Part shown: in pieces, positions 56,649-64,000 of the stretch
Position numbering within the stretch: the stretch's first letter is position 1
How the letters are laid out: each line of letters starts with the position of its first letter
DNA from: CAVVSD01 sp963837655
GTDB taxonomy: Bacteria > Actinomycetota > Thermoleophilia > Solirubrobacterales > Solirubrobacteraceae
Length of the DNA: 64,000 bases
Assembly: GCA_963837655.1 (NCBI GenBank)
Contig: CAWIOK010000023.1
Location: 434,001 to 498,000, forward strand
Direction: 5' to 3'
The notes under the pieces: model-generated
Told to the model about the DNA's origin: nothing
The model's database searches: none
Seen by the model: only the letters and a program-made list of their open reading frames with translations
Program-made: the position numbers and the translations under genes

Positions 56649-57791
56649 ATGCCAATCCCCACCGAGCTCGTCGGGTCTCTGCCCAGGCCCATGAAGCTCC
56701 AGGAGGCCTACGCCGACTACGACGAAGGCAAGATCTCCTACGAGGACCTCGTCACCGCGCAGGACGCCGCCGCCGAGGACTCCATCCACCGCCTCGAAGC
56801 GACCGGGGAGCCGATCGTCACCGACGGCGAGCAGCGCGAGTCGAGCTTCGCGACCTACTCGATCACCGACACGCTCGCGGGCACCGGGCTCGCGGACAAC
56901 CTGGCCGGCGACGGCCAGTTCTTCGCCATCTTCGACGACGGGCACCACCGCCAGCTGCCCCGGCTGACCGGCGGCCCGTTCCACTACAAGACGTACGCGT
57001 CGGAGTTCGTCAAGAAGAACGCGGCGATCGCATCCAAGCCGGTCAAGCAGGCCGTCATCGCGCCGTCGATGCTCATGCTGCTCTATCCGCTGGAGGGCGA
57101 GATCGAGGGCTACTCGCGCGATCAGTTCCTCGCCGATCTGTGCGACGAGGTCGAGAAGGACATCCGCGGGTGCTTCGACGCCGGCGCGGTCCGCGTATCC
57201 GTGGACTTCACGGAGGGCCGCCTGGCGAACAAGAACGACTCGCGCAACCCGTGGACCGGCAAGGACATGCTGGGCGAGTTCATCGACCTCAACAACCGGG
57301 TGCTCGACCGGTTCTCCCCCGAGGAGCGCGCGAACATCGGCATCCACACATGCCCCGGCGGCGACTGCGACTCGGTCCACTCCGCAGACGTGCCCTACGA
57401 GAAGCTGCTCACGCGGATGTTCGACATCAACGCCGGCTACTTCCTCATCCAGTGCGCGAGCGAGGCCGACAAGGAGAGCGTCTACAAGCTCTGCGGCGAG
57501 CACAGCCGCGAGGACGCCAACGGCGTGGCCCAGGTCTGCTTCATGGGCGTCATCAACCCGCTGACGCCCGAGATCGAGACGCCGGAGCAGGTCCGTGACG
57601 ACCTGTTGCTCGCGTCGAAGTACATCCCGATCGAGCGACTCGGCGCGACCGACGACTGCGGCTTCTCGCCGTTCAGCCGCGACGTGAAGCCCAACCACGG
57701 CTCGCCGGACTTCGCGCGCGACGTCGCGATGCAGAAGATCGAGGCGCGCCTGAAGGGCGTTGCGATGGCGTCGAAGGAGCTCGGCGTCTGA
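56649..57791 (+). CDS. MetE-like cobalamin-independent methionine synthase family protein
   Basis: A 380-residue protein homologous to the C-terminal (catalytic) half of MetE, about half the usual 750 residues. It begins LVGSLPRPMKLQEAYADYDE, has TDGEQRESSFATYSITD, the zinc-binding HTCPGGDCDS, and DINAGYFLIQCASEADKESV with a further Cys. A full-length MetH is in the same window, so this shorter protein likely has a related methyltransfer role, for example methylcobalamin- or glutathione-linked chemistry. RBS GGAGGGAG fixes ATG 56649. Confidence 0.82.
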   Translation: MPIPTELVGSLPRPMKLQEAYADYDEGKISYEDLVTAQDAAAEDSIHRLEATGEPIVTDGEQRESSFATYSITDTLAGTGLADNLAGDGQFFAIFDDGHHRQLPRLTGGPFHYKTYASEFVKKNAAIASKPVKQAVIAPSMLMLLYPLEGEIEGYSRDQFLADLCDEVEKDIRGCFDAGAVRVSVDFTEGRLANKNDSRNPWTGKDMLGEFIDLNNRVLDRFSPEERANIGIHTCPGGDCDSVHSADVPYEKLLTRMFDINAGYFLIQCASEADKESVYKLCGEHSREDANGVAQVCFMGVINPLTPEIETPEQVRDDLLLASKYIPIERLGATDDCGFSPFSRDVKPNHGSPDFARDVAMQKIEARLKGVAMASKELGV

Positions 57792-57794
57792 GGT

Positions 57795-58397
57795 CTACAC
57801 CGCGACGCTGAGGTGGGCGAGGAGCAGCGCTCCGAGCTCACGCGCTCGTGCCGCGGCGAGGGAGTCCCCCTCCGCCGCGGCGACGATCGAGCCCTTCATG
57901 AGGATGTGCCACTGGGCGGCGACGTGATCGGCGTCGCCCTCCGGCACGCCCGCCTCGACGGCCAGCCCGCGGACGAAGGCCCGGATCGCGGCGAGATGCT
58001 CCACGCATGCCTGACGGACCCGCGAGTCGCGGTCGTCGAGCTCGAGCATCACGTTGATGAATGCGCAGCCCTCGAAGTCGTCGCGCACGAACCACTCGCT
58101 GAAGACGTCGAAGATCGCCAGCATGCGATCGGCGGGCTCCGTGGCGCGGGCGGCGACCGCGGCCTGCAGCCAGGCGCGCGTCCAGCGCTCGTCGCGCCGG
58201 CGGAGGAACTCGAGGATGAGCTCGTCCTTCGACGCGAAGTTCCGGTACAGCGTCATCTTGGCGACGCCAGACCCGGCGATGATCGTGTCGACGCCGACCG
58301 CGCGGGTGCCGCTGCGGCTGAACAGGTCGTACGCGGTCTCGAGGATCCTCTCGCGCGCCGCGCCTCCCCTTCGGATCTGTGCATCCGACGGCGCCAT
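57795..58397 (-). CDS. TetR-family regulator
   Basis: A 200-residue TetR protein. HTH residues ~14-60: ARERILETAYDLFSRSGTRA, VGVDTIIAGSGVAKMTLYRN, FASKDELILEFLRRRD. The ligand domain contains EGCAFINVMLELDDRDSRVR, typical of AcrR-like members. ATG 58397 has TAGACT 10 nt upstream. Its stop lies 3 nt from the MetE-like stop, convergent. Target and ligand unknown. Confidence 0.85.
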   Translation of the reverse strand: MAPSDAQIRRGGAARERILETAYDLFSRSGTRAVGVDTIIAGSGVAKMTLYRNFASKDELILEFLRRRDERWTRAWLQAAVAARATEPADRMLAIFDVFSEWFVRDDFEGCAFINVMLELDDRDSRVRQACVEHLAAIRAFVRGLAVEAGVPEGDADHVAAQWHILMKGSIVAAAEGDSLAAARARELGALLLAHLSVAV

Positions 58398-58405
58398 ACT
58401 CAGGT

Positions 58406-59719
58406 TCAGTCTAGTGCCGGGGGTGCGCCGCACCCGATCGCGCCGGGCGGCGCGCCGGGCGTGCTCCAGGCCTGCCACGCGTCGTAGCTGCGATACAGCC
58501 GGTCCAGCCCCGCGTCAGCCAGGCCGACCGGGAACGACGTGTCCTCGCGGAACGTGTACTGGAACGCGGCGTCGACGCGCGGATCCTTCGCCCAGAGGCG
58601 CAGCGCGCCGTCCATCGCCTCGCACGCCCTGCGGTCGGTCGCGGCGTCGGACGGCCGGTTCTCGCCGGTCCGCGGCCCGCCGACGCCGGTCTCCGTGATC
58701 CAGATGCGGTGTGGTCGCTCGCAGCCCTTGGCGTCCAGCGCCGCGAGGACGTCGCGCAGCAGCGCCGGGTCGCCGGCCGCGTCCGGGTCCCCGGCGAGCG
58801 ACGGATCGCTCTCCTCACCCCGCGGCGCGACGGTGTCCTCCGGGCGCACATAGGCGTGCTGGGCCCAGACGTCGCTCGCGCACACGAGCTGTGCGGGGAG
58901 GCCCGCGGCGAACTCGGCCGCCGTCACCGCGCGCGGGCGGGGGCGGTCGTAGCCGGCGACCTCGCCGAGGACCAGGTGGTCGCCGGGCCCGAGCTCGGCC
59001 TGCATGGCGTAGGCGATGTTCGCGTACTCGGTCGGGGTCAGCGCGGGGGCGTCCGCTGAGCAGGCGGTGCGCTGCGGCCCGAGGAACTCGGGGCCGTTGG
59101 GCTCGTTCCAGGGCGACCACCAGTGCACCGCGACGGACTCCTGGGCGGCGAGCTCGCGGAAGGAGCGGATGAGCGCGCGGTAGGCGTCGAGGTTCGGGCG
59201 TCGGTCGGTGCCGCAGCCGGCGACGCCGCCGCGCAACGCCCACTCGGGCGTCCCGTAGAAGGTGACGACGACGTTCCACCCTCCGTCGGCCTGCTGACGG
59301 GCATGGATCGCGCGCAGGATCGCCCGGATGCCGGCGGACTCCGCGCACGGCGGTGTCCCGCGCAGGCAGCCGTCGGAGGGCGAGTCCCAGTTGGGCGGCC
59401 CGTCGGCCTGTGGCTGCAGACGGCGCCAGTCGACCATGAGGCGGTAGTACTCGGGCTTCAGCGCGACGGCGCGGTCGCGGGCGGCCTCGAACGCCGCCGC
59501 AACGTCACCCGTCGTGATGAGCGATGGGTTGCCCTCGGTGAGGCCGGTCACCAGACCGCGCGTGTCCGGCGCGGGCGCAGGTGGCTGGGTGCGCGTGGGG
59601 CCCGTCGGCTGCGACGGGCCCGGCAGCTTCTCCTCACCTCCGTTGGAGACGAGGACGACGGCAGCCGCGACGACGACGGCGAGGACGAGCGCCCCGCCGC
59701 CAAGGAGCCGTGACCTCAG
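58406..59719 (-). CDS. Membrane-anchored cellulase-like glycoside hydrolase
   Basis: A TIM-barrel glycosidase of GH5/GH39-like type: DWRRLQPQADGPPNWD, NVVVTFYGTPEWAL, the acid/base Glu in WWSPWNEPNGPEFL and the nucleophile Glu in HRIWITETGVGG. The frame continues upstream of GTG 59551 for 56 more codons through an Arg-rich start, a hydrophobic helix (GGGALVLAVVVAAAVVLVSN) and a Pro/Thr-rich linker: a signal anchor. No ATG, GTG or TTG precedes that helix; a CTG at 59717-59719 overlaps the iscA-like stop (CTGA), mirroring the usual coupling overlap, and is the proposed start (437 residues). Starting at GTG 59551 would lose the export signal. Substrate unknown. Confidence 0.72.
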   Translation of the reverse strand: MRSRLLGGGALVLAVVVAAAVVLVSNGGEEKLPGPSQPTGPTRTQPPAPAPDTRGLVTGLTEGNPSLITTGDVAAAFEAARDRAVALKPEYYRLMVDWRRLQPQADGPPNWDSPSDGCLRGTPPCAESAGIRAILRAIHARQQADGGWNVVVTFYGTPEWALRGGVAGCGTDRRPNLDAYRALIRSFRELAAQESVAVHWWSPWNEPNGPEFLGPQRTACSADAPALTPTEYANIAYAMQAELGPGDHLVLGEVAGYDRPRPRAVTAAEFAAGLPAQLVCASDVWAQHAYVRPEDTVAPRGEESDPSLAGDPDAAGDPALLRDVLAALDAKGCERPHRIWITETGVGGPRTGENRPSDAATDRRACEAMDGALRLWAKDPRVDAAFQYTFREDTSFPVGLADAGLDRLYRSYDAWQAWSTPGAPPGAIGCGAPPALD

Positions 59720-60069
59720 ACTGCGGAGACCTGTTCCTCGTCGGCAACGCGGAACGACGAGCCGCAGCCGCAGGCCGCGACGACGTTCGGGTTGCTGACC
59801 TGGAACCCGGCGCCCTGCAGCGAGTCGACGTAGTCGATGACCGAGCCGTGCACGTACGGGAGCGACGGGGTGTCGACCAGGATCTTCAGACCGTGGTCGG
59901 TGAACACCTCGTCACCGTCGCGCTGCTCGTCGAAGGCGAGGTTGTACTGGAAGCCTGAGCAGCCGCCGCCGCGAACGCCGACGCGGAGCCCGGCAGACGA
60001 TGTGTCAGCGCCCTGGGAGGCCAGGAACTCCTGGACCTTCTCGGCGCCCTTGTCGGTGATCGTGATCAT
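59716..60069 (-). CDS. IscA/ErpA-type iron-sulfur carrier
   Basis: A 117-residue A-type Fe-S carrier. MITITDKGAEKVQEFLASQG opens the fold; the three conserved Cys occur in GGGCSGFQYNL and VAACGCGSSFRV. It passes 2Fe-2S or 4Fe-4S clusters to target proteins. It diverges from bolA with a 39-nt shared promoter region; a TATATT box lies 10 nt before its ATG. The glycosidase frame overlaps its stop. Confidence 0.92.
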   Translation of the reverse strand: MITITDKGAEKVQEFLASQGADTSSAGLRVGVRGGGCSGFQYNLAFDEQRDGDEVFTDHGLKILVDTPSLPYVHGSVIDYVDSLQGAGFQVSNPNVVAACGCGSSFRVADEEQVSAV

Positions 60070-60108
60070 GACTTCACCAAATATAGCGGTCGCTACCCTC
60101 CTTCTCGA

Positions 60109-60330
60109 ATGCCTACGGCAGACGAGCTGAAGCAGCGCATCGAGGCCGCCATCCCAGGGGCGGCGGCCTTGGTCGAGAGCCCCGACGACGTGCACTTCTC
60201 GGCGCGCGTCACGGCGCCCGCGTTCGCGGGCATGTCACGGGTACAGCAGCACCGCATGGTCTACGACATCTTCACCGGCGAGCTGGGCAGCACGATCCAC
60301 GCGCTGTCCCTCAAGACGGAGGTCACATGA
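60109..60330 (+). CDS. BolA family protein
   Basis: A 73-residue BolA-type protein: MPTADELKQRIEAAIPGAAA, VESPDDVHFSARVTAPAF, RVQQHRMVYDIFTGEL and a terminal HALSLKT. The conserved His near QHRMVY is a Fe-S ligand when bound to a monothiol glutaredoxin. It overlaps the next gene, a CGFS glutaredoxin, by ATGA, exactly the expected partner. TACCCT 9 nt before ATG 60109. Confidence 0.9.
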   Translation: MPTADELKQRIEAAIPGAAALVESPDDVHFSARVTAPAFAGMSRVQQHRMVYDIFTGELGSTIHALSLKTEVT

Positions 60331-60725
60331 GCGAGAACCCGCTCCGCGACGCGATCCAGCAGGCGATCGACGAGAACGAGGTCATCCTCTTCATGAAGGG
60401 GACGCCCGAGCAGCCCATGTGCGGGTTCTCCGCCCGGACGTCGGCGGCGTTGCAGCAACTCGACGCGCCGTTCGCAGCGGTCGACATCCTGCCCGACCCG
60501 CGCATCCGCCAGGAGCTCTCCGCGCTCTCGAACTGGCCCACGGTCCCGCAGCTCTTCGTGAAGGGCGAGCTGGTCGGCGGCGCCGACATCGTCGCCGAGC
60601 TCTACGCGTCCGGCGAGCTGGCCGAGGTGCTCGGCGTCGATGCCCCGGCCGACGCGCCGGACGAGGCGCCCGCGGGTGCGGATCCCGCCTCCGCACCGAT
60701 GGCCATCGAGAACCGACTGGGGTAG
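60327..60725 (+). CDS. grxD: Monothiol (CGFS) glutaredoxin
   Basis: A 132-residue Grx4-type glutaredoxin, which transfers or stores 2Fe-2S clusters with BolA. Active site CGFS in TPEQPMCGFSARTSAALQQ, then the cis-Pro in SNWPTVPQLFVKGELVGGAD. A C-terminal extension of ~25 residues is Ala/Pro/Asp-rich and probably disordered. It is coupled to bolA by a 4-nt overlap and faces iscA across one promoter region, making a compact Fe-S delivery module. Confidence 0.93.
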   Translation: MSENPLRDAIQQAIDENEVILFMKGTPEQPMCGFSARTSAALQQLDAPFAAVDILPDPRIRQELSALSNWPTVPQLFVKGELVGGADIVAELYASGELAEVLGVDAPADAPDEAPAGADPASAPMAIENRLG

Positions 60726-60747
60726 ATCCAGGGATAGGGTCCCGGTG

Positions 60748-61602
60748 ATGACCGTCGCGGTCGTCACCGACTCGACCCACTACCTGCCGCCCGCGCTGCT
60801 CGCCGACCTCGACGTCCACGAGGTCTCGCTGTACGTGGGCTGGGACGGCGAGCTGCGGCGGGAGGTCGACATCGTCGACCTCGGCGCCTTCTACGACGAT
60901 CTGCGGACGGCGGCGACGGTCCCCACGACCTCCCAGCCGTCCGTCGGCGACGTGCTGGCGGTCTACGACCCGCTCCTCGCCGCGGGCCGCGACATCGTGT
61001 CGGTCCACCTGTCCGCGGGGCTGTCCGGCACGGTCAGCGCCGCGCAGCAGGCGCGCGCGGCCACGAAGGACCCGGACAGGATCGAGGTCGTCGACTCCGA
61101 AACGGGGTGCGGGGGCCTCGGCCTCGCGGTGCTCGCGGCGGCGCGCGCCGCCTCGGCCGGCGCATCCCACGAGGAGGTCGTCGAGGCGGCCCGTCGCGCC
61201 CGCGAGGGCCTTCGGATGTGGTTCTGCGTCGACACGCTGGAGTACCTGCGACGCGGTGGCCGCGTCGGCGCGGCCCAGCGCTGGATCGGCAGCGCGCTGA
61301 AGATCAAGCCGATCCTCGCGCTCGACCGCGAGATCACCCCGGTCGAGCGGGTGCGCACCGCGAGCCGCGCCTTCGAGCGGATGGTCGAGTACATGGAGGG
61401 GCTGCGGGAGGCCGGCCGCGACGGCTGGGCGATCCAGCACATCCGCGCGGAGGACCAGGCGGGCCGGCTCGCCGATCGGGGCCGCGCCGTCTTCGGCACC
61501 GAGCCGCTGTTCGTCAGCGAGGTCGGGCCCGTCATCGGCGCGCACGTGGGGCCCGGCCTGCTGGGCGTCGGCGGCGTCGCGAGCGAGCTCGTCCGCGCAT
61601 GA
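60748..61602 (+). CDS. DegV family fatty-acid-binding protein
   Basis: A 284-residue DegV protein, which binds fatty acids and serves acyl-phosphate kinases (FakB-like). N-terminal TVAVVTDSTHYLPPALLADL, TSQPSVGDVLAVYDPLLAAG, the ligand-loop SVHLSAGLSGTVSAAQQA, and LKIKPILALDREITPVERVR and HVGPGLLGVGG at the end. TAGGGT 7 nt before ATG 60748. The next gene (DUF488) overlaps its stop by 4 nt. Confidence 0.9.
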   Translation: MTVAVVTDSTHYLPPALLADLDVHEVSLYVGWDGELRREVDIVDLGAFYDDLRTAATVPTTSQPSVGDVLAVYDPLLAAGRDIVSVHLSAGLSGTVSAAQQARAATKDPDRIEVVDSETGCGGLGLAVLAAARAASAGASHEEVVEAARRAREGLRMWFCVDTLEYLRRGGRVGAAQRWIGSALKIKPILALDREITPVERVRTASRAFERMVEYMEGLREAGRDGWAIQHIRAEDQAGRLADRGRAVFGTEPLFVSEVGPVIGAHVGPGLLGVGGVASELVRA

Positions 61603-62036
61603 CGACGGTCTGGACCATCGGCTACGAGCATCTCCTGCCGCCCGCGCTGGCGGCCGAGCTGGTCGCCGCGGGCGTCGAGCGGGTGATCGACGTGCGCTAC
61701 CGCCCGCAATCGCGCCGCGCGGGCATGTCGAAGACGCGGCTGGGCGAGATGCTCGCCGACCACCGCATCGCCTACGAGTCGCGCCGCGCGCTCGGCACGC
61801 CGCCCGACATCCGGTGGCTGTTCAAGAACCGCCGCGTCGCGGAGGGCCGCGTCGCGTTCCGCGCGCACATGGAGGAGCACGGGTCCCACGCGCTCGACGA
61901 GCTCCTCGCCGAGCTGCAGGACGGCCCACGGACCGCGCTGCTGTGCCTGGAGGAGGACCCGGCGGAGTGTCACCGCCGGGTGCTGTGTGAGGCGCTGCTC
62001 GCGCGCGAGGCGGGACTCATGGTCGTCGACCTCTAG
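61599..62036 (+). CDS. DUF488 family protein
   Basis: A 145-residue DUF488 protein. Family landmarks: VWTIGYEHL at the start, ERVIDVRYRPQSRRAGMSK in the middle (a DVR motif), and CLEEDPAECHRRVLCEALL with the conserved Cys-His. ATG 61599 overlaps the degV stop (ATGA), so they are co-translated. Role unknown; a phosphatase or nuclease-like reaction has been suggested for the fold but cannot be read here. Confidence 0.87.
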   Translation: MTTVWTIGYEHLLPPALAAELVAAGVERVIDVRYRPQSRRAGMSKTRLGEMLADHRIAYESRRALGTPPDIRWLFKNRRVAEGRVAFRAHMEEHGSHALDELLAELQDGPRTALLCLEEDPAECHRRVLCEALLAREAGLMVVDL

Positions 62037-62282
62037 AGCCGTCCTTGGTTCGGCGAGCTCCTCGCGGCCTGGGCCAGCCGAGCTACGACGGTGACGCGCA
62101 GCGCGGTTGTCGGCCCCCGAACGGCTCACCGACGGCGGACGGGCGGTGGCGGCGATGCACCGGGCGCGTGTGGACGAGCGCCGAGGCGCCACATCCTTCG
62201 AAGCGAGGCATCTGGCTGTCGCACTGCAGCATCTAGGTGCCGAGCTTCGCATCGCAGCGCCGCCGATCGGGGCACGGCGCAG

Positions 62283-62753
62283 TCACACCGCGCCGCCCTC
62301 GATGCTTTCCGCGACGGCACCGCGGCGTCCCCCGACGGTGGGGCGCAGCGCCGCCAGCACCGCGAGACGACCGACCACCGCTCCGGGTGCGGACGCGCTG
62401 GCCCGGATGATCGCGCGGCGACCGAGTCGGTGGATCGGGATCTCGCTGCCGTCCGGCACGACCTCGACCAGCAGGTGGTGCCCTCGGCGCTCGAGCACCG
62501 TCGACACCTCCGCGGATCGCAGGACGAAGAGGCGCAGCTGCGTCCCGTCGGGGAACGCGCGCACGATCCGCGACGACGGGCGGACCTCGCCCGGCGGGAA
62601 GCTCAGCCGGCCGGGCGCGGCGACGACCGGCGCCTCGGCCTGCGTCTGCGGGCGGCGCAGCACGCCGAGTGCCGTGGCAGCCTCGGCCGGGATCAGCGCG
62701 TCGGTGAACGTCGGCGGCGCGTACAAGCGACAGCTCGGCCCCCGGCGGCGCAC
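62283..62753 (-). CDS. Hypothetical protein, start uncertain
   Basis: A minus-strand frame with convincing coding character from ~62720 to its stop at 62283: FTDALIPAEAATALGVLRRP, VVAAPGRLSFPPGEVRPSSR, VRAFPDGTQLRLFVLRSAEV, and LGRRAIIRASASAPGAVVGR. The LGVLRRPQT and FPDGTQL segments occur in actinobacterial proteins of unknown role that carry several similar beta repeats. GTG 62753 is a guess; ATG 62837, sharing its bases with the divergent SRAP start, is another. No signal peptide is clear. Confidence 0.4.
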   Translation of the reverse strand: MRRRGPSCRLYAPPTFTDALIPAEAATALGVLRRPQTQAEAPVVAAPGRLSFPPGEVRPSSRIVRAFPDGTQLRLFVLRSAEVSTVLERRGHHLLVEVVPDGSEIPIHRLGRRAIIRASASAPGAVVGRLAVLAALRPTVGGRRGAVAESIEGGAV

Positions 62754-62822
62754 GGTGCCGGCCGCCCGCCGATGGCCTGGGCCGGAGACTCGTGTTCGGT
62801 GCCTGCCCAAGGGCACGAATCC

Positions 62823-62835
62823 TAGACTCGATCGC
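62823..62835 (+). promoter_or_regulatory. Leaderless promoter box of the SRAP gene
   Basis: TAGACT at 62823-62828 lies exactly 7 nt before ATG 62836, the same spacing as upstream of glnN and degV. Confidence 0.55.
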
Positions 62836-63570
62836 ATGTGCGGCAGGTACACGATCACCCCCACGCTGTCCCAGCTCCTCGCCGGGCTGGACCTCGACGC
62901 GGTGAACGTGCCGGAGTCGTCGGAGCCGATCGTCGAGCGCTTCAACGTCGCGCCAACGCAACCGGTGCTCGCGGTCGTCGGCGGCGACGACGGGCCGCGC
63001 GGGAAGGTCATGCGCTGGGGGCTCATCCCCTACTGGTCCAAGGACCCCAGGAAGGAGCCGCTGCGGATCAACGCGCGCGTGGAGTCGCTGACCGAGCGGC
63101 CGGCGTTCAGGGGACTCGTCGGGGACTCGCGCAGCCGCTGCCTCGTGCTCGCCGACGGCTGGTACGAGTGGCTGAAGGCCGAGGACCCCAAGCAGCCGCG
63201 GCGACCGATGCACTTCGCCCTCCATGAGCGACGGCCGTTCGCGTTCGCCGGGCTCTGGAACACCTGGAAGTCGCCCGACGGCGAGCGCCTCCAGAGCTGC
63301 ACGATCATCACCGGCCCCGCGAACCGGACCGGCGCGCCGATCCACGATCGCATGCCTGTCGTCCTGCCGGGCGCCGACGAGCGCGCGGCGTGGCTGGACC
63401 CGTCGCTGGACGCCACGGGGGTCAGGCCCCTGCTCGGCCCGCCCGCGGACGACCTGCTGGAGGTGCATCCGGCGTCCAAGCGGGTCAACGCGGCGACGTA
63501 CGACGCGCCGGACTGCCTCGACGCCGACGGGGACCCACCGGAGGAGCCGCAGCTCACGCTGGCGATCTGA
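62836..63570 (+). CDS. SRAP (SOS response-associated peptidase, HMCES/YedK) protein
   Basis: A 244-residue SRAP domain protein that crosslinks to abasic sites in single-stranded DNA. The catalytic Cys2 is in place (MCGRYTITPT) and will be N-terminal after Met removal. Others: RFNVAPTQPVLAVV, VMRWGLIPYWSKDP, LRINARVESLTERPAFRGL, CLVLADGWYEWLK, the Glu/His pair with ITGPANRTGAPIHDRMPVVL. TAGACT lies 7 nt before the ATG. Part of DNA-damage handling, like the AlkA-type gene. Confidence 0.93.
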   Translation: MCGRYTITPTLSQLLAGLDLDAVNVPESSEPIVERFNVAPTQPVLAVVGGDDGPRGKVMRWGLIPYWSKDPRKEPLRINARVESLTERPAFRGLVGDSRSRCLVLADGWYEWLKAEDPKQPRRPMHFALHERRPFAFAGLWNTWKSPDGERLQSCTIITGPANRTGAPIHDRMPVVLPGADERAAWLDPSLDATGVRPLLGPPADDLLEVHPASKRVNAATYDAPDCLDADGDPPEEPQLTLAI

Positions 63571-63601
63571 CGTTCACGTTGGAATCACGATCCACTCCGG
63601 C

Positions 63602-63745
63602 GTGACATCCGGGCTCGCCCCCTCCGCGCTTCACCCCTTCATCCACAACCTGCACACTGCGCTGTGGGTGCTCGCGGGCGCGTCGGTCCTCGGTGCGATC
63701 GTGTCGCTCATGCGCCCGCCCCACCGACCAGCCAGTCACACATGA
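63602..63745 (+). CDS. Small membrane-segment ORF, possible MFS C-terminal remnant
   Basis: GTG 63602 to TGA 63745 gives 47 residues with one helix (LHTALWVLAGASVLGAIVSL) in a context (LAPSALHPFIHNLHTALWV) like the last helix of DHA2 MFS exporters. The frame is open further back into the SRAP region but lacks MFS similarity there. Its stop overlaps the MerR start (ATGA), the arrangement expected if a full exporter once preceded the regulator. It could be a genuine small protein or the remains of a deletion. Confidence 0.4.
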   Translation: MTSGLAPSALHPFIHNLHTALWVLAGASVLGAIVSLMRPPHRPASHT

Positions 63746-64000
63746 CCCCAGCCCAGACACCGACACGGCCCCTGCGCATCGGCGAGCTCGCCGAGCGCGT
63801 GGGAACCACGACCCGCACCATCCGCTACTACGAGGAGATCGGGCTGCTCGGTCGCGCGGAAGGCCGCGACCACGGGCGCCACCGCTCCTACGACGAGGAG
63901 GACGTCGCCCGCCTCGAGCACATCCTGCGCCTGCGCGACCTGCTCGGCCTCTCGCTGGAGGACCTGCAGCGGGTCGTCGAGGCCGAGGACGCGCGCGCGG
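63742..64000 (+). CDS. MerR-family regulator, N-terminal part (partial)
   Basis: The first 86 residues of a MerR regulator, cut by the window end. The winged helix reads RIGELAERVGTTTRTIRYYE then GLLGRAEGRDHGRHRSYDEE and VARLEHILRLRDLLGLSLED, the canonical order. The effector domain lies outside, so the ligand cannot be judged. It is coupled by a 4-nt overlap to a small hydrophobic ORF. Confidence 0.88.
   Translation, partial: MTPAQTPTRPLRIGELAERVGTTTRTIRYYEEIGLLGRAEGRDHGRHRSYDEEDVARLEHILRLRDLLGLSLEDLQRVVEAEDARA

Noticed and set aside
62037..62282. Small ORFs after the DUF488 gene
   Set aside because: No ribosome binding site, -10 box or protein-like pattern; I see nothing coding in these 246 bases.
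1..64000. tRNA, rRNA, insertion sequence or prophage
   Set aside because: Read through on both strands by eye; no tRNA-like cloverleaf ends, transposase, integrase or terminal inverted repeats were recognised. A tRNAscan/ISfinder search would be decisive.

Overview
The window is very GC-rich with dense, short-spaced genes. It looks like an actinobacterial chromosome, most likely class Thermoleophilia (Solirubrobacter/Conexibacter relatives). This is inferred from gene content, not from a marker gene: F420/FMN-type luciferase-like monooxygenases, an actinobacterial IHF-like protein, a HemQ-type coproheme decarboxylase, type III glutamine synthetase beside amtB-glnK, a CGFS glutaredoxin/BolA/IscA module and many leaderless genes. 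At least 22 start codons have a TAnnnT box 6-10 nt upstream. I recognise no rRNA, tRNA, CRISPR array or insertion sequence.

Layout. 0-7 kb: end of a metallophosphoesterase, DUF2237, acyl-CoA dehydrogenase, a VOC protein, AlkA-like glycosylase, then a divergent pair (GNAT-like N-acyltransferase and serine-palmitoyltransferase-like enzyme) with a small membrane protein, a candidate ceramide-type lipid locus; then an IHF-like gene behind a clear promoter. 7-18 kb: VOC and membrane/coiled-coil proteins, a PAS-GAF-SpoIIE phosphatase, the nitrogen block pucR-type regulator/glnK/amtB (minus) diverging from glnN (plus), and a flavin aromatic hydroxylase. 18-28 kb: accessory region with GYD and tautomerase proteins, a frameshifted small gene, a frameshifted MFS exporter with its TetR regulator and paired operators, a membrane-bound hydrolase, DUF1232, a methyltransferase, aldo/keto reductase, cupin, an orphan OmpR-type regulator and a SpoIIAA-like protein.

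28-38 kb: a 47-residue peptide gene, a GntR-type operator, a two-gene flavoprotein dehydrogenase (subunit 3 plus GMC subunit), a histidine kinase and LuxR-type regulator arranged tail to tail, an SDR, and a MacA/MacB-like export operon beginning with a lipoprotein and ending with a DUF5666 protein. 38-50 kb: PPOX-family and isochorismatase-family genes, two tandem luciferase-like genes (one frameshifted), metH, a second copy of the 47-residue peptide gene, sfnG and an NtaA/DszA-type monooxygenase (frameshifted) for organosulfur use, a membrane protein carrying the signature motifs of presenilin/SPP intramembrane aspartyl proteases, and an Rrf2 regulator. 50-64 kb: a GT4-flippase fusion, HemQ, class II deacetylase, AraC regulator, FAH hydrolase, MetE-like protein, TetR, a cellulase-like glycosidase, the IscA/BolA/Grx module, DegV, DUF488, SRAP and a MerR regulator running off the end.

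Most notable: the presenilin-like protein (48871-49689), the paralogous 47-residue peptides (28432-28575, 45122-45265), the candidate ceramide locus (3381-6107), and five or more single-base +1 frameshifts in otherwise well-preserved genes. The frameshifts may be sequence errors or genuine decay.
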